Made by a program: the position numbers and the translations under genes. This document shows, piece after piece, positions 35,970-47,261 of a stretch of 64,000 nucleotides of DNA. The stretch is from Neckera pumila (Eukaryota > Streptophyta > Bryopsida > Hypnales > Neckeraceae). The DNA lies in NCBI GenBank assembly GCA_963969595.1, contig OZ018408.1, forward strand, positions 44,145,022 through 44,209,021. The letters are read 5' to 3'. Position 1 is the first letter of the stretch; every line of letters begins with the position of its first letter. The notes under the pieces are model-generated. The model was not told the DNA's origin, searched no databases, and saw nothing but the letters and a program-made list of their open reading frames with translations.

Positions 35970-36949
35970 TGTCGCAGCATAGGGCAAGCAATTTCCCAGT
36001 TATACTACCCAAAACCACTTTAAAGTTTAACAAAGTGACTCTAAAGATCGAACCCGCGAGATTCTGTGAAGTAGATAGCCTTATTTGGTCTCTAAGCTAA
36101 GTCAGTACCTATATTTCCTATTCCAGTTCTAACACAACAACCGGAAATACAACAACCGGAAACACAACAACACCAAGAACTACAATCAGACCCTCTTCTC
36201 CTTCTCCGATCCGGTCCACTTTCCGATTCGGTCTGATCAACTCACATCTACTCTTACTACCATCCAGTTTAGTTTTACCTTTGTTTCACCATCAGAGGGT
36301 TCGTCCCTTGCTTTTGAGAGTGGCAGGCCCGCCGCTCCTTCCGTGAATTATAGTGGCTGAAGACCCACTTCTTCCTTCTCCAATTTCCTACACTAATCCG
36401 GACCCGGTTTGATCCTTCACAGCAATCTAGAGAACTCTCCGGATCACCGGTCACACAAGGACCCCCCGTACGATCCTCCCATACTACAACGACCTTAGCG
36501 CCACGTTCCGTCTATACAAAGCCAGGCGGCTGCAAGTGAACCCGTCCATTCCAACATCAACTAAAGTCCTTCCGTTTGCCCACTAAGGCAGCGAGATCTC
36601 TCAGGAGATCGGACACTCAACCGGGTTTCCCACCCAAGAGTTCTAGCACAATTAAAGAATCCTTCCCTATCCACCTAGCCTAACAACGGCTGTCTCGCCC
36701 GGAATCCTAAACCTTAGAGCTGCTGAGGAACTGGAATCCACTCCCAACACTTTCACAACCCGCTCACTTGCACATAAGATAAAAAACAAGCACGCCAAAG
36801 GGAGAAATCACACCCGCACTAGCATGCGCCTTCCTAACTCCTCACCATACAACCTTGCCACACACGGGAGAGACACGCAACAAGAGGCCAAGAGAAGACG
36901 TACACAAAAATGAGGTGAAAAGACTCGCAGCTCCCAAGCAGGGGTTGAC

Positions 36950-36960
36950 TTATATACAAC
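36950..36960 (-). promoter_or_regulatory. Second TATA-like box in element 4
   Basis: On the minus strand the sequence reads TTGTATATAAG, downstream of the ORF stop. If real it would drive transcription out of the element toward 35970. Confidence 0.3.
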
Positions 36961-37091
36961 TTGATTACAAAGCAAAAAGGCCCCCGAAAATCCGCGATGG
37001 ACATCCGGGTCCAATCCTACCCGGCCAGACCAGATCAACATCCGATCTGGTCCTAACTGTCTTACAAAACTGTACACTCCTAACTACCTAC

Positions 37092-38750
37092 CTACTCTCC
37101 AACTCCCCCACCCAGCGTAGGACTTTTTGGTTCCTTGGGCAGTTGGTTGAAGACGTCCGCAAGGTTTCGGCTGCGCTCCCCGGCAGCTGGATCCGGAAGA
37201 TCTAACCCTGGCGATGAATCCAGATGAATCGGTTGCCCAGGCCCAGGTCTCCGGTTACTCTTCCTTGACTCGGGTGTCTGATCCTTGCGCTCCCTTGGAT
37301 TCGATCCTCCGTTCGCAAACGAATCCGGTAGCGATATATCTGAGAGGTGGATCTCCCGGGAGTACATGGATTCGTTCAGCTTTCGACTGCTGACATCCAT
37401 CCGGTTGGCCGCCTCTCTCACTACCACTAAGGACGTTTCCACCCGATCGGTGAAGTCGGTCAGGATCTGAACTATCTGAGAACCGGATACCTTCTTCTCC
37501 TCATGCACCCCTTTGTCAAATAGTGCCGCCTTGACTGCTGTGGATCCGGACTCTTCGAGAGTGTCCTTCACCGACTCAGCCACCTTCCGGGCTGCCTCCG
37601 CCATCTCCCGGACTGCAAACTTGTCTTCCTTGAGGGCTACCATGTCAGCCCTTAGGGTGTCGACTTCCTCCTGAAGCCGACGGATCTCTGCCTTCTGCTT
37701 CCGGCTCTCATTTGGATCGGCTAGGTATTGGCCCACCTTACCCGGCAAATCGCTATTGGCCGGTGCACTCACCATCTCTCCGATATGGGTGAGAGCTCTC
37801 GTCTTGACCTCCCAGTCCGCTCGTATTCCACACAGGGTTACCGTCAACTGGTTGAACGGGTCGGCCGGGTCTTTGAGATCCGGCATCTCCACCTCCGGTC
37901 CCTGTTCTGGTGTGGACCGGGTGGTTGAAGGGGTTCCTTTCTTGCGAGGAGGCGTCGTCTTCATCCGCTTCTTCGGCTGGGACGGCTCTTCCTCTTCTTC
38001 CTCTTCTGTCTCGGGTTCGAACCCGGTTTGCTCTTCCATTTCGTCATCCAAACCCGATTCTCCGTACTTCAGGATAGACTCCTGAATGCTCCACGTCTTC
38101 TCCTCCGTATGAGTGAAGAGTTGGTTGCGCTGGTAGAGGTGGAAGAGATAGGGACTCAAAGGAGTGGCCCTACTCTTTCCGATCCTCGTTACCAGCTGGG
38201 ACACCAGATCAGAAAAGATCCGGGCCCAGTTCACTTTCCGTTCCCTGCTCAGGGAACCGAAAATTGTGTTGCCGATGATCATTGTCACCTTCGTCGGCTT
38301 CTCTGGGTGGACGATCGGAACCAGGAACTAGAGGAGGTTTCGGTGCCGGTCGCTCTTAGAGTCTGCATCCGCGTACCCGTCCTTGTTGCTCGGCTCTCCA
38401 TGAAACTTGTCATGGATGAACACGTCCTTCCGTCCAGCCATACCGGAACCTCCCATCTAGAAGTTGTAAACTTCCCTCCACCTTTCTTCTTCCCATTTGG
38501 TCGGGCGGCCCCGGAGAGTATTGTCGAACTCGTTCGACGCCTTACATCTAATCTCTCTGACCATCCACTCCTCCCGAAACCCCCAGGGTTTATCCATCAA
38601 GACAAGGCACCCCATGGCATTGAGATCCTCCATGAGCTCGGATCGGGCCGGTTCCTCCGTAGGAATGATTGGAACTACCTTCCAAAGTTTGACGTCGGAG
38701 GAGGAACTGGGCGCGCCCGGTCTGGTCTTACGCAGCTGAGGCATGGACAC
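37092..38750 (-). pseudogene. Element 4 ORF (gag-like or retroelement-associated protein)
   Basis: A single minus-strand frame of 553 codons with two amber codons (38457-38459 and 38328-38330); the longest open part is 398 codons. The N-terminal half has 'REIRCKASNEFDNTLRGR', 'GMAGRKDVFIHDKF', 'KDGYADADSKSD' and 'IVHPEKPTKVT', then 'GNTIFGSLSRERKVNW' and 'PLSPYLFHLYQR'. An acidic stretch, a basic 'PKKRMKTTPPRKK' (nuclear localisation-like), a long coiled coil (about residues 320-480) and a Pro/Arg-rich tail follow. The N-terminal half recalls the 'putative plant transposon protein' domain of some plant retroelements, from memory only. No zinc knuckle is seen. Confidence 0.65.
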
Positions 38751-39016
38751 TAAACGACCGTTGGACCCTTACCGATCACTACCTCACTCTCTCCTAGCCG
38801 CACGTCCCGTTCCTCACTTCCTCTCGTCCGATCTCAAGCGGAAAGTACCACAATACCTGCAACCCACACGTTCTTTACTCTTCCTACACTCTTGGACATG
38901 CCCAGCCGGAAGCGCACACACATACAACGGCTCTGGCGCAGACGGAGGCGTAAAAGCGCTCAAGGTCAGCTCCAGAGCTTGAGGGAAGTAAAGGAGTGAA
39001 AATGAGGACGACCAGC

Positions 39017-39026
39017 CTTTATATAG
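39017..39026 (-). promoter_or_regulatory. TATA box of element 4
   Basis: On the minus strand the sequence is CTATATAAAG, about 270 bp upstream of the ORF start at 38750, consistent with a core promoter. Confidence 0.55.
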
Positions 39027-39300
39027 TCCCAGGACCCCTGGCAAGTCATCATGACCTTTTCCGGTCCGGTCCTTTATCAATCCGGTCCAACACTAATCCA
39101 ATCTGAGGTGAGATCCGGATGTGATTCCGCTCCTGAATACTAACATTCTGACCGGATCAGATACAATTTTCTCCTTACTGGATTAGCATTGCCTATCCCC
39201 AGTTTCCTTTTGCCCCTCTAACCGGATACGGATCCTAATTACCTATTTCCGTTCCATTATTTAGACAATCAGAGGAAAACCAAAAATTCTGGTTGCGACA

Positions 39301-39978
39301 CCATCACTTGCGATGAAGTGACCACAGTCAACAATGGCAACTAGATCTGCGTACATGCATACAGTGTGGAAAACTATGTTAGAATTCCTCACTTAATATG
39401 CTTGGAAAGTCTGGTCAATGGATCTGGAGCACATACCTTGATTTTGCTCATTGTAAAGTCTCTAGAGTGCACAAGTGATTTGACAATCGAGCAAATATCG
39501 AGACGCTTGTTGTGTTTCAGTGTAGATGGAGCCAACACCTTCTAAGGCATTTGTAGTGGGGTGACCATGCATATCTACTCACAAATATGCTCTTTTTTGT
39601 ATAGGTGTTCACTGCATGGCCCACATGTGTAATATGGCTGCAAAGTCTTTGTTTGCGTTGCTTGTGTTTTCAATTATTGAACAGGTGGTCCATGAAACAC
39701 ACTCTTATTTTAGTAAGAATCCCAAGAGACTATGCGAGTACCAAAAATTAGCGGAGGTGATGGAGACAAAAGGCCTAAAGCCACTTCTTCAAGTGACGAC
39801 CAGATGGATGTCATTGTTGGAGCCACTAAAGAGGTTGCTCGCCAATTACCGCACTCTAATAGCAAAGATGAAGGAGGACGTCTGGAAAAATGACGCTGCA
39901 GAGGTATATTTCGATGCCACAATTTCTAAAACTACTCTAGTCCTGCTTCAATTCGTAGTTACTACCTTTATTTTGTGA
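39301..39978 (+). pseudogene. hAT-like transposase, first catalytic block
   Basis: It continues directly from 35969. It reads 'ITCDEVTTVNNG' (first catalytic Asp at 39312), 'LLCFSVDGANTF' (second Asp at about 39524), 'GVHCMAHMCNMAAKSL' (hAT Cys/His motif), 'LAEVMETKGLKPLLQ' and 'TRWMSLLEPLKRLLANYR' (conserved Trp). Stops occur at about 39342 (TAG) and 39541 (TAA), and a frame problem lies near 39598. It is a decayed copy of a domesticated or mobile hAT-type transposase, which would act in the nucleus by cut-and-paste. The last part (to 39978) may run into non-coding sequence. Confidence 0.75.
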
Positions 39979-40840
39979 AGAACTAAGTGGATCTCAGAGT
40001 CAGGGCTTCATTCCTTATTACTCATAGTAATCAGCTGTCAAGCCACAGGAGGTCCAGTTGTTTCCATAGGTTTCATGAGTGGGATCAATCAACAAGGTCT
40101 ATCTACCTAACATGCTGGACAGAGCACCGTGGTTTGTTTGAACCTTCTTCTTTCACAAAGCAGACTCTAGGTAGATTTCCTTACTAGTCCCACTGGAAGC
40201 AGATCTTTCTTTCACTGATGCCAGTTGTATTTGATACCAAAGGTATTTTAGTTTGCTCAGTATTTTAGGTATAGTGTTACTTGCTTACAAGGTAAAATCT
40301 AATGGTATATGTTATTTGAAACATACTTGTGTCTATAAGCTCGAAGGCCGCAAGAATGAGTATTTGAGAATTTTGCAGCTTCTTATCATGCATGTTTGTC
40401 TTCATGTGCAATTTTCGTAGCTCATTGAGTTTTGGAAAGTATATTCTATAGGATTTCTTATCTATAAATGGTTGCATAGGCCTACTTGACAGTGTTCGTA
40501 TGTAATTTCTAGAGTTCCTTATGATTCCTTACTCTTGTCGTTGATGAGTAAAATGGACATTGTGATGCTCGTGGGCTTTACTGACAGTTGTACAGATAAA
40601 AAAAAACATTTTGCCATTTCTCCAGCTGCATGTGACTAAATAACCAGTTGAGTATAAGTTGCCAAAGCTCCTTTATGAGGTCATGAACTAAGGATAAGAG
40701 GCAATACTATCTTATATAAGCCCGTTGATGGTTTTGTCAATGAGATTCCTTAGTTGTTCTGCTGAGATAGACAATATCTAACTTGCACTTGTATTTGTTT
40801 TGTAAAGAGATGTCTGAATCTAATGCTTGACCCCTATACA
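39979..40840. other. Intron or insertion within the hAT-like gene
   Basis: No protein-like translation. I could not define splice sites or target duplications for this gap. Confidence 0.4.
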
Positions 40841-41207
40841 CTTCTGAGAATGATGGCTTTGATGCCACTCCTAGAAAGAATTGATTTACTAGTGACATTT
40901 GCCCAGTAGCGCAATGTCTATGTGTGCGACTTTGTTGTGGTCTTGAAGATTGCCAAAGGACAATTATACACTATGTATGTAGACAAGGCAAGTGCTTATG
41001 GTGGAGACAAGTTTTGGACGTTCAAAAATGTCTTGGATTGCTTGCATAGCCAGATCTACACCAAGTGGATCTCCGACCTCAACAACGAGTCTTCCCAGTT
41101 GGTGTTCATTGCTAATGGTTAGTCTATTTGGACAAAGCACTAGGCTGCACCTGTTGATCAAGATGTGTTTGCTTTTATGGTGGATGCTATCAAAACACAG
41201 TGCACAG
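40841..41207 (+). pseudogene. hAT-like transposase, second catalytic block
   Basis: It reads 'MALMPLLERIDLLVTFAQ', a TAG, then 'RNVYVCDFVVVLKIAKGQ', 'DKFWTFKNVLDCLHSQI' and a further stop near 41120. It ends in 'DAIKTQCT' at a consensus-like donor (CACAG|GTTAGT) at 41207/41208. Its spacing and order match the region between the Cys/His motif and the C-terminal dimerisation domain of hAT transposases. Confidence 0.65.
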
Positions 41208-41888
41208 GTTAGTTACTGCTTCTAGTGGCGTTTCAGTTACTGCTTTTTTAGTGCGTTTCAATTATTGCTTTTGGTGCATTTTTTGAACTGCAAGTACACA
41301 TTCAAATGCTTTTCAAAACTGCACTTTCAATCGAAGAGTCTATCAAAACAGTCCTTTGTAGCAGACGTGCAACAATAGTTTGCGAGAGAACTCATGTTAG
41401 TGCTTCAAATTCTAATTATAACAATACATTATTCTATTTACAAGGCAATATTGAAATATGTCATCAGCTTTGCTTGTATCTGCCACTCCACACCATTTGC
41501 TGTGCTTAGCAAGAAAACCAAAAAGCACCTCTTTCAATGACAGGAATCTCTACAATGCAATTAGTGACTACGTTCAACTTTTCATTTGTGTTAACTAATG
41601 GTAAATAAAATGAGCGATGAACCTTGAAGCTTACAATGTTTGGAAATCCCTATTCACAGGTAGCACAATTTAACAGAAGAAATAAGCAAAAGTGTTACAC
41701 TAATCACACTAAATAAATAAATATACTTCATCATCAAATGAGCTTTTGACTGATAGCAAAGGTGTGTATTGGCTGGGTCTATTACAATAAGTAGCAATCT
41801 ATATGTGGTTGTGGAACATGTTCTACTTTACTACTCAAGTAGTTGTAGTGTTAGATTACTAATTATTAAATTGTGTGCATTGTTGCAG
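41208..41888 (+). other. Spliceosomal intron of the hAT-like gene
   Basis: 681 bp, beginning GTTAGT and ending TTGTTGCAG. Splicing joins ACA G with TG GCA GCC (phase 1), giving 'QCTVAAKQLLRELEAQFP' in frame with the next block. The interior is A+T-rich and non-coding. Confidence 0.7.
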
Positions 41889-42480
41889 TGGCAGCCAAGC
41901 AATTATTGAGAGAGCTTGAAGCTCAATTTCCCTCCCACAATGTAATGGATGCCCTTGGCCTAGTGTATACACAATACTAGCTTCAAAGCGATGTGGAAGA
42001 GTGTTTTCCAAAACATTTGGCAGTGCTTGTGGACTACTACAGTGAGCCAAAGTTGATAGAACTGGATAAGGTAAAGTACTTGGTTCTCCCTGTTTTGGAC
42101 AGGTACAAATTGGAAACTCAGCAAGGCTTGTTCAAATTAGCCTTGCTCAATAATGCTAAGAAGCATATGGAAGCTCCCTTTGACCTGAACCCCTTCACAT
42201 GTCTCTGGCGCTATTTAGATTCTTGCACTGTTCTTAGAATCAAGGCATTTCCAGAGTATTACAAGCTGGTTGAAGTTGCTATAGTGCAAGTTCTAGGTTT
42301 GGTTGAGGATGAGAGATGCTTTTGTTCACTTGCATTTCTAAAATACAAATTGCAAAATTCTTTGGACATGCATTTGGAATGTGTAGAAGGGATGTACTTA
42401 TAGAAGATTTTCACCCTAGAGACCTATCCATATGATTACGCCTATAATCAATGGGTAGCTGTAGCAAATTGTAGATATGG
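41889..42480 (+). pseudogene. hAT-like transposase, C-terminal dimerisation block
   Basis: After the intron it reads 'LEAQFPSHNVMDALGLVY' and, past a TAG near 41979, 'SDVEECFPKHLAVLVDYY', 'FDLNPFTCLWRYLD' and 'IVQVLGLVEDERCFCSLAFL' (conserved Glu at about 42305, the expected third catalytic residue, just before the dimerisation helix). The open frame ends in TAG at 42401-42403. Residual similarity ('FTLETYPYDYAYNQW') runs on to about 42465 in a shifted frame. Overall this copy keeps D, D and E but is inactivated by stops and by element 4. Confidence 0.75.
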
Positions 42481-42956
42481 GGTTTGAGCTAGTTTTTAGA
42501 TTACTGGACTTAGTGAAATCTTAAATCCATGCATGGTCTATGACTTTCTCTTGAATGGATGGGCCCTCAGCTTGGCCTCTTGTGTCCATCAAGATTATCT
42601 ATGAATGAACATTTTATTAAGTATGTTGCCAATTTTACATTGCATGCATTGCTAGATGGTGCCTAAATTCACTAGTTGCATTCTTTGAATTCGCCTTATT
42701 ATCACAACAAGTAATTTTCCAAGTGCCAGAAATTATTTGCACTTCCTTGCATTTTCGCCTTTTCTGCTTCAAAATATTTTTGCCAAGTGCTAGAACTTTC
42801 TACGAGCTCCAAGCAATTACTGCTAAATGGTGTAGCCTGAAATGCAGTTGTTGCCAGCAAGTTTCACAGTGGAAATTTCATCCTTCACCATGTGGGCAAC
42901 AAAATCACAGACTCATGTAGCCAATCTGACTTTTCTCTAAAATGCTTAAAAAAAGG
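42481..42956. other. No recognisable gene
   Basis: 3' flank of the hAT-like gene. Nothing recognised. Confidence 0.5.
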
Positions 42957-43032
42957 GCTGATGACAATGAATGTTTTTAAAAGTCCACTCCATTCAATTG
43001 ATAGTAGTTGAAAAAGCTTCAAGGAATATTGA
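42957..43032 (+). repeat. Direct repeat Y, copy 1
   Basis: Matches 44894-44966: 'GATGACAATGAATGTTTTT' and 'CCACTCCATTCAATTGATA' followed by 'AAAAGCTTCAAGGAATA'. Class unknown. Confidence 0.75.
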
Positions 43033-43829
43033 ATCGGCACGTCCTTGGAGATTTTCCGTCTCATTTTGCATGAGTTGGAGATCTCTTTGTAACAAACAAA
43101 CAAAACAAAACAAAAATCCTTAACTTAAGGTAAAGAAAGGTATGGATGGTAAGTTATAGAGTGCAGGTTGATTTGGAAGCTCTTTGCAGGGCAGTTGAAG
43201 CCTTGAAATGCTGGTAAACTTGTTCAATCATGCGTGACTTAGAAAGGACCTGGAAGTGAACTCACATGCAAGAATGGAAAATCAGTTGCAACAATTCTGT
43301 GCTCACGTTTGATTTCATAAAGAGTAATTATCATTCACATTCAGAACGTAGAGTACATAGTATCTCAAATAGGAAGGATGAAAAGCAATAGAGTTGATGA
43401 CTAATTCATACCATATGCTTCCAAAATTGGGTATATAATTTTAAAATGAAATAATTTATGATGCCAAATTCATTTCAATCCTTCAATTTTACTCTTGCAT
43501 TTCACAATTCATATAATCAACCTCAATTGATCATTTCTAATGTTGTAATGCAAGCACCCCAAGCCAAGACATTGTTAAATATTTGAAAATTTAGAATCGT
43601 ATTCTCATAATTTTAATAAAATTAGGCAAAATATCAATTTTGTTATATTGGTGCAATTCCCGCAATAAAAATTGTAATACATATATAAAGGTCTGAACTC
43701 TAAGATAAATATGGATTTATATTCCAGAAAATCCAAATTTTGATAAAACGGCGGTATTCCACAAACTTGGCACTTTCATGTCTGCACTGTGTGTTATGAA
43801 ATCTCATCGGTCTTCACAAACATAACCAC
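43033..43829. other. No recognisable gene
   Basis: Strongly A+T-rich. No coding potential or repeat recognised. Confidence 0.5.
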
Positions 43830-44300
43830 AATCAACTTTATTCAATTATCATTGAAACAGCAAGAGATCAATCGATCAAGTCACATTACAATAATGCACC
43901 TAAATCACAGTACACAATGTGTACACCTTGGTATACATGCAGACATATAACACTAGCTCAATCTACATACATACAGAGCAAGCTACTTATTGAAAATATA
44001 ATTATATAGTTGCCAGCGCTAAACTGCAATCAAATGAATTCGATCACCTCCCAATGAAGCTCATCTCCAAGGACGTGCCAAGAAAAGCTAGATAGAATTG
44101 TACTTCAATCACAATTTTAATTCTTGAACGAGCACTGCCACTAATTGAAGGCCAGCATACACGTCTCCATTCCATGGAATTACTTCCCTGCTTTTACCCT
44201 CTCTTCCACTTCCCTCATTGGCCAACCACCCCTAGAGATGTCATACAGTTATATTAGATTATCGATCGCATTCAATAGTTGATACTGCATGCATGGGCAA
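43830..44300 (-). pseudogene. 3'-UTR remnant of a third STIG1-like gene
   Basis: The reverse complement aligns closely and continuously with the 3' flank of the first STIG1-like gene (about 50975-51420). It includes 'AAGGACGTGCC' near 44070 (compare 51165-51175), the 'GATCGATTGATC' block, and an AATAAA (minus strand, 43837-43842; compare 51389-51394). Homology stops near the equivalent of the stop codon, so the coding part is gone. This indicates an inverted duplicate that kept only its 3' end. Confidence 0.8.
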
Positions 44301-44324
44301 TGTCATTAAAATGGCCGTATCCTA

Positions 44325-44682
44325 ACATTAAAGAAAAAATCAGCCCTTTGGAGGGCCTCTCAAGATTGATATACCAAGTTATTTCAAACTTGACCTATCA
44401 AGCTGGAAAAGTACCCCCCAGTGAGCAATCAGAGTGTATGACTCCTTGCCGAAGCAGTCAAATTTCACAATTTTTTTATATTTATTTTATTTTTATAAGA
44501 ATTTATATATATATATATAATTTTTTATTTGTAAATCTGGGTTCCTAAGCCACTGTCACTGCAATTTTAGCTACGCAGAAGTAGGGGAAAAAATAAATCT
44601 TCAGCCCCTTGAAACTAAATTTCAGGGTACTAAAGGGAATTGTAGAGAGGCCCTCCAGAGGGTTGATTTTTTCTCTAATGTG
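44325..44682 (+). mobile_element. MITE-like element, copy 1
   Basis: Terminal inverted repeats of about 36 bp: ACATTAAAGAAAAAATCA at the left and its near-inverse ending TTTTCTCTAATGTG at the right, each followed inward by a 'GGAGGGCCTCTC' block. No ORF. An (AT)n tract lies inside. The target duplication is unclear (possibly TA-rich). Confidence 0.7.
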
Positions 44683-44699
44683 CCACATTGACGGTGTGC

Positions 44700-44893
44700 C
44701 ATTTTCACCATTTAGGATAGGTATTGATTTCAGAATAACCATTATGAATCATCTAGGACAAGTATAGATTTAGGCAAGGTATAGATTGACAGACCAAACT
44801 TGGAAATAGCTTGGTCTGTCAATCTGGAGCAACCCTCCAAAGGGTTGATATTTTCTCTAATGTCTAAATGCTTGACCATTTGTTGATTGTTAG
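44700..44893. mobile_element. MITE-like element, fragment
   Basis: It carries one end ('GGAGCAACCCTCCAAAGGGTTG' split by one base from the family, then TTTTCTCTAATGT) and an internal palindrome 'TTGACAGACCAA' / 'TTGGTCTGTCAA' at about 44787-44821. The left end is not recognisable. Confidence 0.5.
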
Positions 44894-44966
44894 GATGACA
44901 ATGAATGTTTTTGAAAAGTCCACTCCATTCAATTGATATTAATTGAAAAAGCTTCAAGGAATACTG
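44894..44966 (+). repeat. Direct repeat Y, copy 2
   Basis: See 42957-43032. It lies between two MITE-like copies. Confidence 0.75.
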
Positions 44967-45191
44967 TGTACTAAAATGTCCCATCTGTACAATTTCCAAT
45001 CTGACTCCTTGGATGGTTGAGAAAGTATCAATTTGTATCATATGTGATAAAATACTGTGCAAAATTGCAAAGGGGCAAGAATCCTATATGAATATCCAAA
45101 AGGATTGTCTTATTAAAACATTGTCATTTTGAAACTCATTTGTCATTTGATGTATCCTAGAAATTACATTTTTCCATTTTACATCAATTTA

Positions 45192-45530
45192 CATTAGAGA
45201 AAATTTTAGGCCTTTGGTCTTTGGAGGGTTGCTCTACAGCCCTCCGAAGTACCCTGAAATCTAATTTGCTGGGGCTAAAAATTTCATTTTTCTCCTATTT
45301 CCGCGCAATTGAAATTGCAGTGATAGTGGAGCAGGAACCGAGTTTTACGAGTTCAAGATTTATTCAAAAAAAAAAAAAAAAAATCTGATTGTATTGGCAA
45401 GCAGTCAGTTCATCTGAGTATCTGACTGCTCACCAGAGGACTTTTTCAAATTGATAGGCCAAGCTTGGAAATAGCTTGGCATACCAATCTGGAGCAGCCA
45501 TATGGAGGGCTTAAATTTCTTGTAATAAAT
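45192..45530 (-). mobile_element. MITE-like element, copy 2 (inverted)
   Basis: Its interior ('AGTACCCTGAAAT', 'GGGGCTAAAAATTTCATT', 'ATTGCAGTGATAGTGG') is the reverse complement of copy 1 at 44560-44630. Ends CATTAGAGAAAATTTTAGG and the approximate inverse near 45530 are visible. Contains an A run at 45368-45383. Confidence 0.6.
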
Positions 45531-46332
45531 GACAAATTCATATGTAAGAAAGTTATACTACTCCATCCAAAATACTATTGAGCAAGAAAATTCAAATAAA
45601 TTTTGGTATTCCTTTTTATTCCTTTGTTCTTCAAAAGGAATATTGTTCCATGTCCTCATTTGAGACAAAAAGAACAATCCGGAATACCAACTTATAGCAA
45701 AGTAGTTCATAAATATGAAATCTATACTAAATAGGGGTATTAAGGGGACCCATACAAATTAATTGACATTCCACATTATATAAATTTCTACCAAGGGTTG
45801 TAAATCTTGCCTCAAATATGTGCAGTTTCTAAAGAAAGGTCCCTTTAATTATTTGATCCTCTTAATACTCCTATTCAGTGTAGCTAAAGCAATGTTTCAT
45901 ATCTATATTTAATTTTAATTCTTAATTTGATGATTTGATACATTTCCTTATTTATAAGAATCTTCAAAAACCACATATTTTTTAGCAATTCAAGGACTAT
46001 GATTTTACAATATCTTTGTTCTAAAAAAAATAGTATACATGAACACAAATTGAATAAGGTAATCAATTATATTTTTTTGACTGAAAACCTTAAGTATATA
46101 GTAATTTCATTATTCTAATGTGACTAAGTGCTAAATATGATAAATTAGAAAAAATCCAATTTTTGAATTTGATCTATATAACACATAATTGTTGTATACT
46201 AATATAATGTTTATAATACCATGTAGTTTTTGTAATTTTCTTATATTTTTTTCATTTCCGGAAGGACATTTTTCTAAATTCTGGAGGTTCCGGGAAGGAA
46301 TACCCTGATTAGATCCTTGCCCAAAGTACTTA
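45531..46332. other. No recognisable gene
   Basis: A+T-rich. I see nothing to annotate. Confidence 0.5.
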
Positions 46333-46336
46333 TTAA

Positions 46337-47261
46337 CCCCTAAAGTCCCAAGGCCATTTTTTTGTCAAAAACGACTCAAAATTGTCAGTTCTGCTGCATT
46401 CATCTAAGAAAAGAGGAAATTTTTTTCTTTTAAGAATCTAACCATAGGATCTTGTACTTAAGTTATCTCAAATCATGTGGTAAGAATTTCATAAAGTTTG
46501 ACCGTACAAATTAGAAGATATTAGCATTCAAAGTTGGAAAATTTTGATTTTTTGAACACTGACTTGCAATTTTAGATGACTTTGACCTCCATTTGTAAGA
46601 AAAAATTGCACTACAGACTTTTAATTCAATTTTTTTTATATTGAATAATTGAGTTGAGAATCTAGGAAAAAAAATTCCAAAAAAATACACTTGATTTTCA
46701 TTCTTTAAAATATTGTTAAGTAGAAGTAGGTCCAAAATTGAAAGAAAAACTAAATCGTCAATAGCTCTAAGATGGACTTAAAACACAATAATTCCAATGG
46801 TGAGATTGTTTTAGCAAGCAAAATTAGCCTTGTCAAACAATTTTTTTGAAAAATTGTGAAAATTGTATTAAAAAATGACTCCTACAAGTTTATTTTCCAA
46901 GAAGATGCTCTGATTGCCCAAAAAATAAGATTGTCCATAACTTTCACATAACAAATTCAAATGGAGTGAATCAAAGCTTCCCATGTAGATAAAAATACAA
47001 TTTATGAGAGAATAATTTTTTAATTTTAAAAAAAAAAATTTTGTGTGAGAAGATTTTTGCCCGCCGCATTGAAAAAAAAGGACCTTTTGTGCCATAACTT
47101 TTATTCCCAAGCACCAATTGAACTAAAAATCATATTTCCATAAAGCTTATGTGTTTTTCTATCTTCACAAAAAGTTTCAAAAAATAATGATGAATATTGA
47201 AGCCGTAGTAGCCTGCCCGAAATCCATTTTGTCCCCTGAGGGGGCAATGGGACTTTAGGGG
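46337..47261. mobile_element. TTAA-flanked inverted-repeat element B
   Basis: It begins CCCCTAAAGTCCCA and ends TGGGACTTTAGGGG, perfect over 14 bp, with TTAA on both sides (46333-46336 and 47262-47265). Interior blocks are shared with element A. 925 bp, no transposase. It is the best-preserved of three copies in the window. Confidence 0.85.

Larger units (their letters stand above)
35970..39300 (-). mobile_element. TG...CA element 4 carrying a reading frame
   Basis: It begins TGTCGCA and ends TGCGACA (perfect 7-bp inverted termini), flanked by a perfect 5-bp duplication CCATC (35965-35969 and 39301-39305). It is much more G+C-rich than its surroundings. It carries a minus-strand promoter-like box and a 553-codon frame but no RT, integrase or visible internal LTR. 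A solo LTR with an internal ORF, or a non-autonomous retroelement, would both fit. It split the hAT-like gene. Confidence 0.85.

Noticed and set aside
36035..36070. tRNA-like T-arm (GGTTCGATC on the minus strand)
   Set aside because: Only a B-box-like match. No acceptor stem, D-arm or anticodon arm can be drawn around it.
36855..38753. Plus-strand frames opposite the element 4 ORF (for example 38028-38753)
   Set aside because: Shadow frames of the minus-strand coding sequence, with Ser-rich composition caused by its Glu codons.
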